Assembly (NCBI GenBank): GCA_945886995.1
Contig: CAMCZJ010000065.1
Coordinates: forward strand, 1 to 13,859
Reading direction: 5' to 3'
DNA from: Asaia bogorensis
GTDB lineage: Bacteria > Pseudomonadota > Alphaproteobacteria > Acetobacterales > Acetobacteraceae
Length of the DNA: 13,859 bases
A program made the position numbers and the translations under genes. The notes below the pieces were generated by a model. The model was given only the letters and a program-made list of their open reading frames with translations, had not been told where the DNA came from and did not search any database. Positions 1-7,597 of this stretch are shown piece by piece (position 1 is the stretch's first letter; the number at the start of each line of letters is the position of its first letter).

Positions 1-577
1 GCACCACGGCTTGGCGCACCGCCGGGTGTTGGGTCTTTTCCGCTTCCGTCACCAAGGCAGGATCAACCCGCCCGCGTGACCAGCCGAAATCATGCAGCGC
101 TACCATTCCGCGCAGCCGTTCCTGTTCGGCTGCCTCCAGCGCGGCAAAGGCCCCGCGCATGAAGGCGAATTCCGTATTGCCGCCCGCGCTTGGAATCTCA
201 CGCGCTGAGAGCAGCGAGGCCCGCGCCGGGACAGGCTTGAAGGAGGAATCATGATGCCAATGCCGATTGGCTTTATTGTTCAGCAGTTGCTTATCGCTGG
301 CCGCCACAATCTCACCAGCCGCGCCCATATTGGTCAGCACAATCACCGCACTGCCCGCGCCAAGTGCGCCGGGGCGGGTCATTTCCAAGGCGCCGAACCC
401 CTCGCTGAAGGCAATCTGCGCCGCATCATCCAAATGCTGGCCGGGCAGCACCAGCACCGCGTAACGGTCCAGCGCATCGCGGAGCGCCGCCATGACCGGC
501 GCGGCAATGGTGCGCGCCGCATCAACGCCTTCAATGCGCGCGGCGAAAAGCGGGTGCAGGGGCGTGATGTTGAGCAT
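1..577 (-). CDS. TauD/TfdA-family 2-oxoglutarate/Fe(II)-dependent dioxygenase (partial, 3' end outside window)
   Basis: The visible 192 residues start at an ATG at 577, preceded by GGAGG eight bases upstream, and run off the left edge with no stop. The N-terminus (LHPLFAARIEGVD, then DRYAVLVLPGQHLDD and IAFSEGFGALE) is typical of TfdA-like members. The motif WHHDSSFKPVPA carries the first iron ligands, His108 and Asp110 (H-x-D). SAGGNTEFAFMR follows, as in the family. The distal His and the 2-oxoglutarate-binding Arg lie beyond the window. Family members hydroxylate varied substrates (taurine, 2,4-D, others) using O2 and 2-oxoglutarate in the cytoplasm. The substrate here cannot be read from sequence. 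It lies 41 bp after the fhs stop on the same strand and is probably co-transcribed. The family call is firm; a specific substrate would be a guess. Confidence 0.88.
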   Translation of the reverse strand, partial: MLNITPLHPLFAARIEGVDAARTIAAPVMAALRDALDRYAVLVLPGQHLDDAAQIAFSEGFGALEMTRPGALGAGSAVIVLTNMGAAGEIVAASDKQLLNNKANRHWHHDSSFKPVPARASLLSAREIPSAGGNTEFAFMRGAFAALEAAEQERLRGMVALHDFGWSRGRVDPALVTEAEKTQHPAVRQAVV

Positions 578-618
578 GGCCAAATCCTCCGAAAAAAAGG
601 CTAGGCGGAAAGAACCCC

Positions 619-2289
619 TCAGAAAAGACCCTCAATCCGCCCTTCCCCATCCAGGCCAATCGTCTCCGCCGCCGGGCGCCTCGGCAGGCCGGGCATGGTC
701 ATGATGTCCCCGCAGACCGCAACAATGAAACCAGCGCCGGCGGAAAGCCGCACTTCGCGCACTGGCAGCACATGATCCACCGGCGCGCCAAGCTTGGTTG
801 GATCGGCGCTAAAGGAATACTGCGTCTTGGCAATGCAGACCGGCAGATGGCCAAAGCCCAATTCCTCAAACCGCGCGAGGCGCTTCGCCACATCCGCCGG
901 CAGCGCAACATCGCGCGCGCGATAGATTTGCTGTGCGATGGTGCGGATCTTGTCAGCCAAGGGCATGGCATCGGGATAAAGCGGTGCGAAGCGCGCTGAT
1001 TTCGCGGCGATGCGCGCTTGCACGGCGCGCGCCAATTCCGCTGCACCCTTCGCGCCATCACCCCAATGGGTGCAGAGAATGGCTTCCGTCCCCGCCGCCC
1101 GGATCGCTGCCTGCACCGCGGCAATTTCCGCATCCGTGTCTGAGGTAAAGCGGTTCAGCGCCACCACCACCGGAAGGCCGAACTTGCCCATATTCTCGAC
1201 ATGGCGGGCAAGGTTGCTGATACCGCGCGTCACCGCCGCGACATCTTCCCGCCCAAGGTCAGCCTTGGCGACCCCGCCATGCATCTTCAGCGCGCGCACC
1301 GTTGCGACCACCACACAGACGGAAGGGTTCAACCCTGCCAGGCGGCATTTGATATCCAGGAATTTCTCGGCCCCGAGATCAGCGCCAAAGCCCGCTTCCG
1401 TCACGACCACATCAGCCAATTTCAGCCCCAGGCGTGTCGCCATAACGCTATTGCAGCCATGGGCGATATTGGCGAAGGGTCCGCCGTGCACCAGCGCGGG
1501 AGAACCTTCAATCGTCTGCACCAGATTGGGCGCGAAAGCATCGCGCAGCAGCGCCGCCATGGCACCATCGGCCTTCAGATCAGCCGCGGTAATCTGCCGC
1601 CCATCGCGCGTCTGCCCCACCACCATGCGGCCCAGGCGTTCCTGCAAATCCGGCACATCCCGCGCGAGGCAGAACACCGCCATCACTTCGGAAGCGACGG
1701 TGATGTCAAACCCATCTTCCCGCGGGAAGCCATTGGCAACACCACCCAATGAGGAATTGATGCCGCGCAGCGCACGGTCATTCATGTCTATCGCACGGCG
1801 CCAGGAAATGCGGCGCGCATCCAGGCCAAGCTCATTACCCCAATAGATGTGATTATCCAGCATCGCCGCCAGCAGGTTATTCGCGCTGGTGATGGCGTGG
1901 AAATCGCCAGTGAAATGCAGGTTGATGTCTTCCATCGGCAGCACCTGCGCATAGCCGCCGCCCGTCGCCCCGCCCTTCACGCCAAAACAGGGACCAAGCG
2001 ATGGTTCGCGCAGGCAAATCATGGTCCGCGTGCCCAGCGCATTCAGCGCATCGCCCAGGCCAACCGTGGTGGTGGTTTTGCCTTCACCAGCCGGGGTCGG
2101 GTTGATGCCGGTCACCAGCACCAGCGCGCCATCGGGGCGGTCCGCCTGGGCGCGGATGAAATCCAGCCCGATCTTGGCCTTGTATTTGCCGTAGGGTTCC
2201 AGCGCATCCGCCGGAATGCCCGCACATGCGGCGATTTCCGCAATCGGCTTCAGCGTCGCGGCGCGCGCAATATCAAGATCAGTGGCCAT
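619..2289 (-). CDS. fhs: Formate--tetrahydrofolate ligase (10-formyl-THF synthetase)
   Basis: This 556-residue protein has the usual length of bacterial FTHFS. It catalyses ATP-dependent ligation of formate to tetrahydrofolate, giving 10-formyl-THF for C1 metabolism. The nucleotide-binding loop TPAGEGKTTTTVGL lies at about residues 65-78. Both family signatures are present: GVKGGATGGGYAQV and VATVRALKMHGG. EAGFGADLGAEKFLDIKC and the C-terminal TQYSFSADP also fit. An upstream in-frame ATG at 2328 would add 13 residues. I prefer the ATG at 2289 because it has GGGGAG about eight bases upstream and gives the standard N-terminus (MATDLDIARAA). It lies 54 bp downstream of the glycosyltransferase stop, so either co-transcription or its own promoter is possible. 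The enzyme recycles formate, which fits an organism handling C1 units, but no other C1 gene except metH is in view. Confidence 0.97.
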   Translation of the reverse strand: MATDLDIARAATLKPIAEIAACAGIPADALEPYGKYKAKIGLDFIRAQADRPDGALVLVTGINPTPAGEGKTTTTVGLGDALNALGTRTMICLREPSLGPCFGVKGGATGGGYAQVLPMEDINLHFTGDFHAITSANNLLAAMLDNHIYWGNELGLDARRISWRRAIDMNDRALRGINSSLGGVANGFPREDGFDITVASEVMAVFCLARDVPDLQERLGRMVVGQTRDGRQITAADLKADGAMAALLRDAFAPNLVQTIEGSPALVHGGPFANIAHGCNSVMATRLGLKLADVVVTEAGFGADLGAEKFLDIKCRLAGLNPSVCVVVATVRALKMHGGVAKADLGREDVAAVTRGISNLARHVENMGKFGLPVVVALNRFTSDTDAEIAAVQAAIRAAGTEAILCTHWGDGAKGAAELARAVQARIAAKSARFAPLYPDAMPLADKIRTIAQQIYRARDVALPADVAKRLARFEELGFGHLPVCIAKTQYSFSADPTKLGAPVDHVLPVREVRLSAGAGFIVAVCGDIMTMPGLPRRPAAETIGLDGEGRIEGLF

Positions 2290-2343
2290 CCCTGCTTCTC
2301 CCCTGGCGTGTAGTAACCGCAACGCCATGGCAGGGCTGGGCTG

Positions 2344-3093
2344 TCAAGGCCGGGGCGGGCGAAACCGGTCCAAATAGGCCGCGCGATGCGCATAGGCGCC
2401 AACATGGGCAACCGGCATATCGGTCAGCGCCCAAATGGCCGCACCCGGCAGATCAAGCCAGCGGCGACAAAAAGCGTAATCTTCCGAGACAAACCCATCA
2501 GGCAGGTTCATTTCATCAAAGAAGCCCCAATACTCGCCATCTCCGGCCAATTGGCGGAAGCTTCCGGATTTGTGGCGCGCCACGCCACCGCTCGCGATCA
2601 GTTTCTCGAAAGCGCTGCGCGCAATCATGATGCAGCCAAAGCCAATCCGATTGACACGCAAAAAGCCGTTACGAATCACCGGGTCCGCCGCATCCGGTTC
2701 AATATTGAATTGCCGTGACAAGGCATTCAACCTGGCAAGGTCCGGGGGGCCTTCCGGCGCATCACGCGCGGCTTCCGCGAAACGTGCAATTTCAAAATGC
2801 CGCAGCGGGCAGGCAAGGCCAATCACCTCCTGCCCTGTGCGCAATAGCCGCGTGATGGCGCCTGAAGGCACGCCAATATCGGAATCAAGAAACAGCAAAT
2901 GGGTGAACTCGGTTCGCGCCAGAAACATGCTGGCCAGGATATGGCGCGCGCGCGTGACATAAGCGCCATCATAATTGAACCAATCCGCCCCATGCCCAGT
3001 ATCGCGCAATTCATTGAGCATACGCACAATGGAAAGCGTGGTTTCCACCTGCACGGTGCTGGCAATGGTGGGAGTTGCAATGAAAACCTTCAT
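2344..3093 (-). CDS. Putative GT-A fold glycosyltransferase-like protein
   Basis: This 249-residue soluble protein has no signal peptide or membrane segment. It begins MKVFIATPTIASTVQVET, a first beta-strand and loop typical of nucleotide-sugar-binding GT-A folds. It then has YVTRARHILASMFL and the strand THLLFLDSDIGV, with a DxD-like DSD at residues 70-72 that would bind a metal and nucleotide sugar. GLACPLRH and the later GFGCIMIARSAFEKL and VSEDYAFCRRW resemble the distal part of such domains, with the ED pair as a possible catalytic base. Its ATG overlaps the stop of the PhnW-like gene by four bases (ATGA), which suggests translational coupling. Donor and acceptor cannot be predicted. The fold call is moderately sure; enzymatic activity is inferred from motifs only. 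Confidence 0.65.
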   Translation of the reverse strand: MKVFIATPTIASTVQVETTLSIVRMLNELRDTGHGADWFNYDGAYVTRARHILASMFLARTEFTHLLFLDSDIGVPSGAITRLLRTGQEVIGLACPLRHFEIARFAEAARDAPEGPPDLARLNALSRQFNIEPDAADPVIRNGFLRVNRIGFGCIMIARSAFEKLIASGGVARHKSGSFRQLAGDGEYWGFFDEMNLPDGFVSEDYAFCRRWLDLPGAAIWALTDMPVAHVGAYAHRAAYLDRFRPPRP

Positions 3094-4208
3094 GCTGCCG
3101 CCGGCAGGGCCTCAGCCAGGGCTTCACGGAACACCGCAAGGGCGCGCTGCATATCTTCCGGCGTCAGCGCGCCAATCGCACCAATCCGCATGGTGGGTTC
3201 GGCCGTGTTCCAGAAATTGCTGATCAGCACACCGCGCGCCTTCAGCGCTTCAACATAGCGCGGGAAATCGAAGCGCGGATCGGCGGGCTGATGCACCGTC
3301 ACAATGATCGGCCCCTGCTCTGACTTGGTCACATAGGGCTTGATGCCCATGGCAACGAAGCCATCATAAAGCGTATCGGCATTGGCGCGGTAGCGCGCAT
3401 GGCGCGCGGGCTGCCCGCCTTCGGCATCAAACAAATCAAGCGCGACATCAAAAGCCGCCAGGGCCTGCACCGGTGGCGTGAAGCGGAAGGAACCAAACCC
3501 CGCGCGTTCCGCATGGGTTAGCACATCGGCCAGATCAAAGCACCAGGACCCCGCCTGCCCTGCCCGCGCCTTGATGCTATCAATCCGCGCCACGGCAAAG
3601 CCAATGCCCGGCATGCCTTCCAGGCATTTGCCGGACGTGAACATCAGCGCATCGCATTCGGGATGCTCAGCCAGGTTGAAGGGCAAAGCCCCAAAGGCCG
3701 AAACCGCATCCATGATCATGCGCCGCCCAGCATGGCGCACCGCGCGCCCAATGCCCGCCGCATCATTCACAATGCCGCTGCCCGTTTCGCTATAAACAAA
3801 AGACACATGGCTGATCGCGGGATCAGCCGCCAGCACCGGGGCAATATCTTCTTCACGCGCGCCGCGCGTATCGGGCAGATCAAGTGTCACCACATCGCGC
3901 CCGATCTCACGCGCAATGCGTTCCATGCGCGACGCATAAGAACCATTCATCGGGATCAGCAGCTTGCCTTCCGGCGGCACCAGGCTGCGAATGGCCGCTT
4001 CCATCATGAAGTGCCCGCAGCCTTGTAGCGGCAGGGTCACATGCTCCCCGGCGATGCCGCCCGCAATGGCGCGCACACGTTCACGGATGCGCGCATAGGT
4101 CGGGCGAAAGCCGTGATCCCAGGGCGCGATATCCTGGGCCATGGCGGCGCGGGTTTCGGGACGGGTCTGCACGGGACCGGGAATAAGCAGCATCATCGGC
4201 AAAGCCAT
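3090..4208 (-). CDS. PhnW-like class V aminotransferase (2-aminoethylphosphonate--pyruvate transaminase family)
   Basis: From the ATG at 4208 the protein has 372 residues, close to known PhnW enzymes. These move the amino group of 2-aminoethylphosphonate to pyruvate, giving phosphonoacetaldehyde and alanine. PhnW-like blocks run throughout: LLIPGPVQTRPETRAAM, PLQGCGHFMMEA, NGSYASRM, SFVYSETGSGIVND, and MDAVSAFG with the PLP-ring Asp167. SGKCLEGMPGIGF carries the Schiff-base Lys194, and RIGAIG comes near the C-terminus. The open frame extends up to 4286, but the longer N-terminus would overlap the DUF1194 gene. Starting at 4208 leaves a 10-bp gap and places the conserved LLIPGP normally. The ribosome site is weak. 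No phosphonoacetaldehyde hydrolase (phnX) or dehydrogenase (phnY) is visible, so the substrate is unproven. Other class V members, such as serine-glyoxylate aminotransferases, are less similar by eye. I withhold the phnW symbol for that reason. Confidence 0.82.
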   Translation of the reverse strand: MALPMMLLIPGPVQTRPETRAAMAQDIAPWDHGFRPTYARIRERVRAIAGGIAGEHVTLPLQGCGHFMMEAAIRSLVPPEGKLLIPMNGSYASRMERIAREIGRDVVTLDLPDTRGAREEDIAPVLAADPAISHVSFVYSETGSGIVNDAAGIGRAVRHAGRRMIMDAVSAFGALPFNLAEHPECDALMFTSGKCLEGMPGIGFAVARIDSIKARAGQAGSWCFDLADVLTHAERAGFGSFRFTPPVQALAAFDVALDLFDAEGGQPARHARYRANADTLYDGFVAMGIKPYVTKSEQGPIIVTVHQPADPRFDFPRYVEALKARGVLISNFWNTAEPTMRIGAIGALTPEDMQRALAVFREALAEALPAAA

Positions 4209-4218
4209 GCCAGACCCA

Positions 4219-4839
4219 TCAGGCAATGAAAACCCCCGCAATTTCACGCCGCAGCTTTTCCCGAATGGCGGCGGCGAAGGCCCCATAATCCTGGCAATGC
4301 ATCACAAAGGCGCCGGGGCCGCCAATCACCTCGGCGGCGTAATGCGCCATCAGATCGGGTTCTTCATTCAAGACAGCCAGCGCATTGATGGTAATGCCCG
4401 CCTGTACGCCAATATCGCGGATTGGCCCGGGTGGGCGGCCCTGATTATGCGCGCCATCGCCCGAGACATCCAAAACCATCCGCTGGGCCAGTTGCGGGCC
4501 TGAGGCGAAAAGGGCGAGGGCCGCTGCCACCCCCTCCCCCAGCGCAGTTGCGCCGGGCGGCACCAGTCGGGGCAATCCTTCAATCTCCTCCGCCAGCGCG
4601 GCCACATCGGCGGGGGTGGTCAGCATGCGCCAAGGGATCGCGATTTCCTGCGCGCCCTGGCCGGACCAGATCAGCACGGCAAGCGCGGCAGCCCCCGCCC
4701 GGCCAGCAAGCAGGGCATGGGCAATCTCCCTATCCCGAAAGGCCGCGGCATAGCCGCCAATCATCAGACCAAATTCTTCCCGATCCACCGAAGATGAAGC
4801 ATCAACGGCCAGCACCAGGGCAAGATCAACGCGCTGCAT
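4219..4839 (-). CDS. DUF1194 / von Willebrand factor A-like domain protein
   Basis: This 206-residue protein is almost entirely one VWA fold. A MIDAS metal site is visible: DASSS at 13-17 (D-x-S-x-S), the Thr of GATALGEG at residue 98, and SGDGAHNQG, whose Asp128 would complete the site. The order fits DUF1194 proteins of alphaproteobacteria, whose role is unknown and which usually carry a secretion signal. Here the frame begins MQRVDLALVLAVD, directly on the first strand. An in-frame stop lies about 13 codons upstream, so no signal peptide can be added by moving the start. It is the first gene of the minus-strand run and is divergent from the CBS protein across 111 bp. No obvious function; VWA domains usually mediate metal-dependent protein binding. 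Confidence 0.8.
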   Translation of the reverse strand: MQRVDLALVLAVDASSSVDREEFGLMIGGYAAAFRDREIAHALLAGRAGAAALAVLIWSGQGAQEIAIPWRMLTTPADVAALAEEIEGLPRLVPPGATALGEGVAAALALFASGPQLAQRMVLDVSGDGAHNQGRPPGPIRDIGVQAGITINALAVLNEEPDLMAHYAAEVIGGPGAFVMHCQDYGAFAAAIREKLRREIAGVFIA

Positions 4840-4950
4840 GGCGACAGATTGCCACAGGCAGCGCAGGACTTCACCCCATCAAACCTGCGTTGGGTCAGCC
4901 AAATCGGCCGCGCTTTCCATTAGACTGCACCGCCAAGACAGGAGGAAGCC

Positions 4951-5373
4951 ATGCGGGAACGCAGCATGGGTGAAATAGTGCGCGACCAGCACCCCCTGAC
5001 CATGGGGCCTGATGCGACCGTGCAGGAAGCTTGCGCCGCCATGCATCGCCGGCGCGTGGGCGCGGTGCTGGTAACGGACCCCGAAGGCCGGCTGATTGGC
5101 ATTTTCACCGGCCGGGATGCGGTGCATTTCCTGTCTCATGGCAAGGATAGCACCGAAATCCGCCTGGGCGAGGCCATGACCCGCCACCCAATCTGCCTGC
5201 CGCCCGAAGGCAACGCCATGGATGCGCTGCATATGATGACCGATGGCGGGTTCCGGCATTTGCCGGTGGTGCGCGACGGCAAGGTGGTTGGCATTGTCTC
5301 CCGCTATGATTTCCGGGCCAAGGAGTATGGTCAGTTGGATCAGGAATCCGGGTTTTTTGAGTGCCTCAGATAG
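4951..5373 (+). CDS. Stand-alone two-CBS-domain protein
   Basis: This 140-residue cytoplasmic protein is a tandem CBS pair (Bateman module) with no attached catalytic domain. CBS1 spans about residues 6-62, with VGAVLVTDPEGRLIGIFTGRD. CBS2 spans about 75-127, with FRHLPVVRDGKVVGIVSRYD. Both repeats end in the G-(I/V)-(F/V)-(T/S)-x-x-D pattern that contacts adenine-nucleotide ribose in the family. Such proteins typically sense AMP, ATP, NAD(H) or S-adenosylmethionine and act on partners. Neither ligand nor partner can be deduced here. The ATG is well supported by AGGAGGA just upstream. The 111-bp intergenic region shared with the divergent DUF1194 gene should hold its promoter, but I see no convincing -35/-10 pair. 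Confidence 0.9.
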   Translation: MRERSMGEIVRDQHPLTMGPDATVQEACAAMHRRRVGAVLVTDPEGRLIGIFTGRDAVHFLSHGKDSTEIRLGEAMTRHPICLPPEGNAMDALHMMTDGGFRHLPVVRDGKVVGIVSRYDFRAKEYGQLDQESGFFECLR

Positions 5374-5438
5374 GCTGAAGGCGCCCCACTAGCCCTCCTT
5401 CCCTGCTCGACCTACTCTCGGCGGGACGGAGGAATGAC

Positions 5439-6656
5439 ATGCCCGAAAGCCCGATAGACACCAAACTTGCCGCCGAAGCCGCCCTGCCGCTGGCTGGCGT
5501 GCGGGTGCTGGACCTGACACTGGCCCGCGCCGGCCCCACCTGCGTGCGCCATTTGGCCGATTGGGGCGCCGAGGTTATCCGCGTGGAACCGCCGGCCAAT
5601 GCCGATGGCTTTGGCGGCGACCGCGAGGGGTATGATTTCCAGAATTTGCACCGCAACAAGCGCTCCATCGCGCTCAATCTGAAATCACCGGAAGGCAAGG
5701 CAGCGCTGATGAAGCTCGCCGCCAGTGCTGATGTCCTGGTTGAGAATATGCGCGTGAAGGTGAAGCACCGTCTTGGCATTGCCTATGATGATCTGAAGGG
5801 GATCAATCCGCGGCTGATCTATGCCTCAATCTCCGGCTTCGGCCAGACCGGGCCTTATGGGGAGCGTGCCGGGGTGGATCAGATTGCCCAGGGCATGGGC
5901 GGGATGATGACCATTACCGGTGAGCCCGGCCGTGGGCCGATGCGTGCGGGCATTCCCTTTGTGGATTTGACGGCGGGCAATCTGCTGGCGCTGGCCGTCA
6001 TGATGGCGCTGTTCCAGCGCGAGAAAACCGGCAAGGGCCGCTATGTGCATACCAGCCTGCTTGAAGCCATGGTATTCATGCTTGACCTGCAAGCCGCACG
6101 CTGGCTGATGGATGGCGAAATCCCAGGCCAGGCCGGCAATGACCACCCGGTGAACATCCCGATGGGCGTTTTCCCCACCGCCGATAAGCCGATCAATATT
6201 GCGGCGTCTTCGCCGAAGATGTGGGCGCAATTCGCCGAAGCCTTGGGCCGGAAGGATTGGCTGGAGGTTGAGGAATGGAAGACGCTGAAGGGCCGCAGCG
6301 CGGACCGGGCGCGGCTGAATGAAACCATCGGCGCAGTGACCAGCACCAAGCCGAGCGAGTTTTGGATTGACCTGCTGGAACGCACCGGCATTCCTTGCGG
6401 GCCGATCAACCGTGTGGACCAGGTGTTTGAAGACCCGCAGGTGAAACATCTGGCCATGGCGCTGCCGATGACCACACCCAAGCGCGGCCTGACCCACATC
6501 GTCGGCACCGCGATCAATATCGAAGGGATTGAAAGCAGCGTGCGGCGCATCCCCCCCAGGCTTGGCGAGCATTCCGCCGAAATTCTGCAACAGGCCGGCT
6601 ATGGCGCGGCGGAGATTGAACAATTGCGCGCACTTGGCGTGATCAGCGAGGGATAA
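5439..6656 (+). CDS. Family III CoA-transferase (CaiB/BaiF, formyl-CoA transferase-like)
   Basis: This 405-residue protein has the standard length for class III CoA-transferases. These move CoA between carboxylic acids through a mixed anhydride on an active-site Asp. It opens with LAGVRVLDLTLARAGPTCVRHLADWGAEVIRVE, then NKRSIALNLKSPEGKAAL, ADVLVENMR and LIYASISGFGQTGPY, all hallmark blocks. FVDLTAGNLLALAVM places the candidate nucleophile at Asp176. REKTGKGRYVHTSLLEAM and GIPCGPINRVDQVFEDPQV complete the pattern. A GGAGGA lies five bases before the ATG. The next gene, a crotonase homologue, starts five bases after this stop, so the two almost certainly form one transcription unit acting on the same acyl-CoA. 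The substrate is not predictable; annotations such as formyl-CoA or carnitine CoA-transferase would be over-specific. Confidence 0.94.
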   Translation: MPESPIDTKLAAEAALPLAGVRVLDLTLARAGPTCVRHLADWGAEVIRVEPPANADGFGGDREGYDFQNLHRNKRSIALNLKSPEGKAALMKLAASADVLVENMRVKVKHRLGIAYDDLKGINPRLIYASISGFGQTGPYGERAGVDQIAQGMGGMMTITGEPGRGPMRAGIPFVDLTAGNLLALAVMMALFQREKTGKGRYVHTSLLEAMVFMLDLQAARWLMDGEIPGQAGNDHPVNIPMGVFPTADKPINIAASSPKMWAQFAEALGRKDWLEVEEWKTLKGRSADRARLNETIGAVTSTKPSEFWIDLLERTGIPCGPINRVDQVFEDPQVKHLAMALPMTTPKRGLTHIVGTAINIEGIESSVRRIPPRLGEHSAEILQQAGYGAAEIEQLRALGVISEG

Positions 6657-6661
6657 GTCAG

Positions 6662-7456
6662 ATGGAATTCGCAGACGGCAAGATTCTTGCCGAAATCAAG
6701 GACGGCGTTGGCCGCATTACCTTCAACCAGCCGGAAAAGCGCAATGCCATGTCGGTTGCGATGTGGGATGGCATGGGCCAGGCTTTGGATGTGTTCACGG
6801 CGGATGCATCTGTCCGCTGCGTGGTGCTGACTGGTGCGGGCGATAAGGCTTTCGTCTCAGGCGCTGATATCAGCCAATTTGATAAAATCCGCTCGGATGC
6901 CGATGCGCAGAAGGAATATGGCCAGCGCACCGCCGTTGGGCGCTTGAAGCTTGCCACCTATGCCAAGCCTGTCATCGCTGAAATCCGTGGCTTTTGCATG
7001 GGCGGCGGGCTTGGCATTGCCATGTCCTGCGATATCCGTATCGCGGCGGAGGGCAGCCAATTCGGTATTCCGGCGGCCAAGCTTGGCATCGCTTATGGCT
7101 TTGACATGGTGAAGCATTTGGTATCGCTGGTGGGCCCGGCGCATGCCCATATGATCCTGATGAGCGGCGAACGCTTTGATGGCCGGGAAGCCGAGCGTGT
7201 TGGCCTGATCAACAGGCTCGTGCCTGCGGATGCGCTGGCCGGGGAAGTCGCCAAGCTGACCGCGACCTTGGCGCAGAACGCGCCGCTGTCGCTTTATGCC
7301 AATAAGCGGACCGTGCAGGCGGTTTTGCAGGACCGGGCGGAACGCGACATGGCGGCGATCCAGGCTGATTTGAACGCCTGTTTTGACAGCGCGGATTACA
7401 AGGAAGGCCGCAAGGCTTTCATGGAAAAGCGCAAACCCGCCTTCCAGGGGCGCTGA
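6662..7456 (+). CDS. Crotonase-fold protein, enoyl-CoA hydratase/isomerase family, lacking both canonical glutamates
   Basis: This 264-residue protein has the single-domain crotonase length. The fold is clear: RITFNQPEKRNAMS, VVLTGAGDKAFVSGADISQF (first oxyanion-hole loop, about 55-73), GFCMGGGLGIAMSCDIRIA (second oxyanion-hole loop, 111-128) and FGIPAAKLGIAYG. The C-terminal helices end in GRKAFMEKRKPAF. Aligned by eye with rat enoyl-CoA hydratase, the positions of Glu144 and Glu164 are Gly118 and Ala138, so simple hydration by the classic mechanism is doubtful. The oxyanion-hole glycines remain, which would allow thioester enolate chemistry such as isomerisation, decarboxylation or hydrolysis. 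It starts five bases after the CoA-transferase stop. Automatic annotation would call it enoyl-CoA hydratase; I would keep only the family name. Confidence 0.92.
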   Translation: MEFADGKILAEIKDGVGRITFNQPEKRNAMSVAMWDGMGQALDVFTADASVRCVVLTGAGDKAFVSGADISQFDKIRSDADAQKEYGQRTAVGRLKLATYAKPVIAEIRGFCMGGGLGIAMSCDIRIAAEGSQFGIPAAKLGIAYGFDMVKHLVSLVGPAHAHMILMSGERFDGREAERVGLINRLVPADALAGEVAKLTATLAQNAPLSLYANKRTVQAVLQDRAERDMAAIQADLNACFDSADYKEGRKAFMEKRKPAFQGR

Positions 7457-7474
7457 TTCAGCCCGTTTGCAGGG

Positions 7475-7493
7475 GCCACCCAGGCTGGGTGGT
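7475..7493 (+). terminator. Stem-loop downstream of the CoA-transferase/crotonase pair, possible terminator
   Basis: A perfect 7-bp inverted repeat, CCACCCA and TGGGTGG with a GGC loop, extendable by one G-T pair, starts about 18 bases after the crotonase stop. No T-run follows directly. A second small CTTG/CAAG hairpin followed by TTT lies at about 7500-7513. It may end or attenuate transcription before the ExoD gene, but it is not a textbook intrinsic terminator. Confidence 0.35.
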
Positions 7494-7597
7494 ACCCGGC
7501 TTGCGGCAAGTTTAACCAAAGGTAAGTTGAACCCGGCCAGCAGCACGCTATGTAACTGGCTCCGGTAACCCTAAGCCCAGGACGCCTTCAGCCCACC

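Noticed and set aside
1010..1846. Long plus-strand open frame (278 codons) antisense to fhs
   Set aside because: It lies fully inside a clear formate-THF ligase gene; its product is Arg/Ser/Pro-rich and low in recognisable motifs, typical of GC-rich shadow frames.
2290..2328. Upstream ATG start for fhs at 2328
   Set aside because: It would add 13 non-conserved residues; the ATG at 2289 has a good ribosome site and gives the standard family N-terminus.
4209..4286. Upstream start of the PhnW-like gene at 4286
   Set aside because: It would overlap the DUF1194 coding region by about 68 bases and add residues not typical of the family.
4840..4950. Bidirectional promoter between the DUF1194 and CBS genes
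   Set aside because: A promoter must exist for the CBS gene, but TTGGGT at 4890 and TAGACT at 4921 are spaced too widely (25 bases), and no other pair was convincing.
5826..6623. Long minus-strand open frame (265 codons) antisense to the CoA-transferase
   Set aside because: No domain motif; fully covered by a well-supported plus-strand gene.
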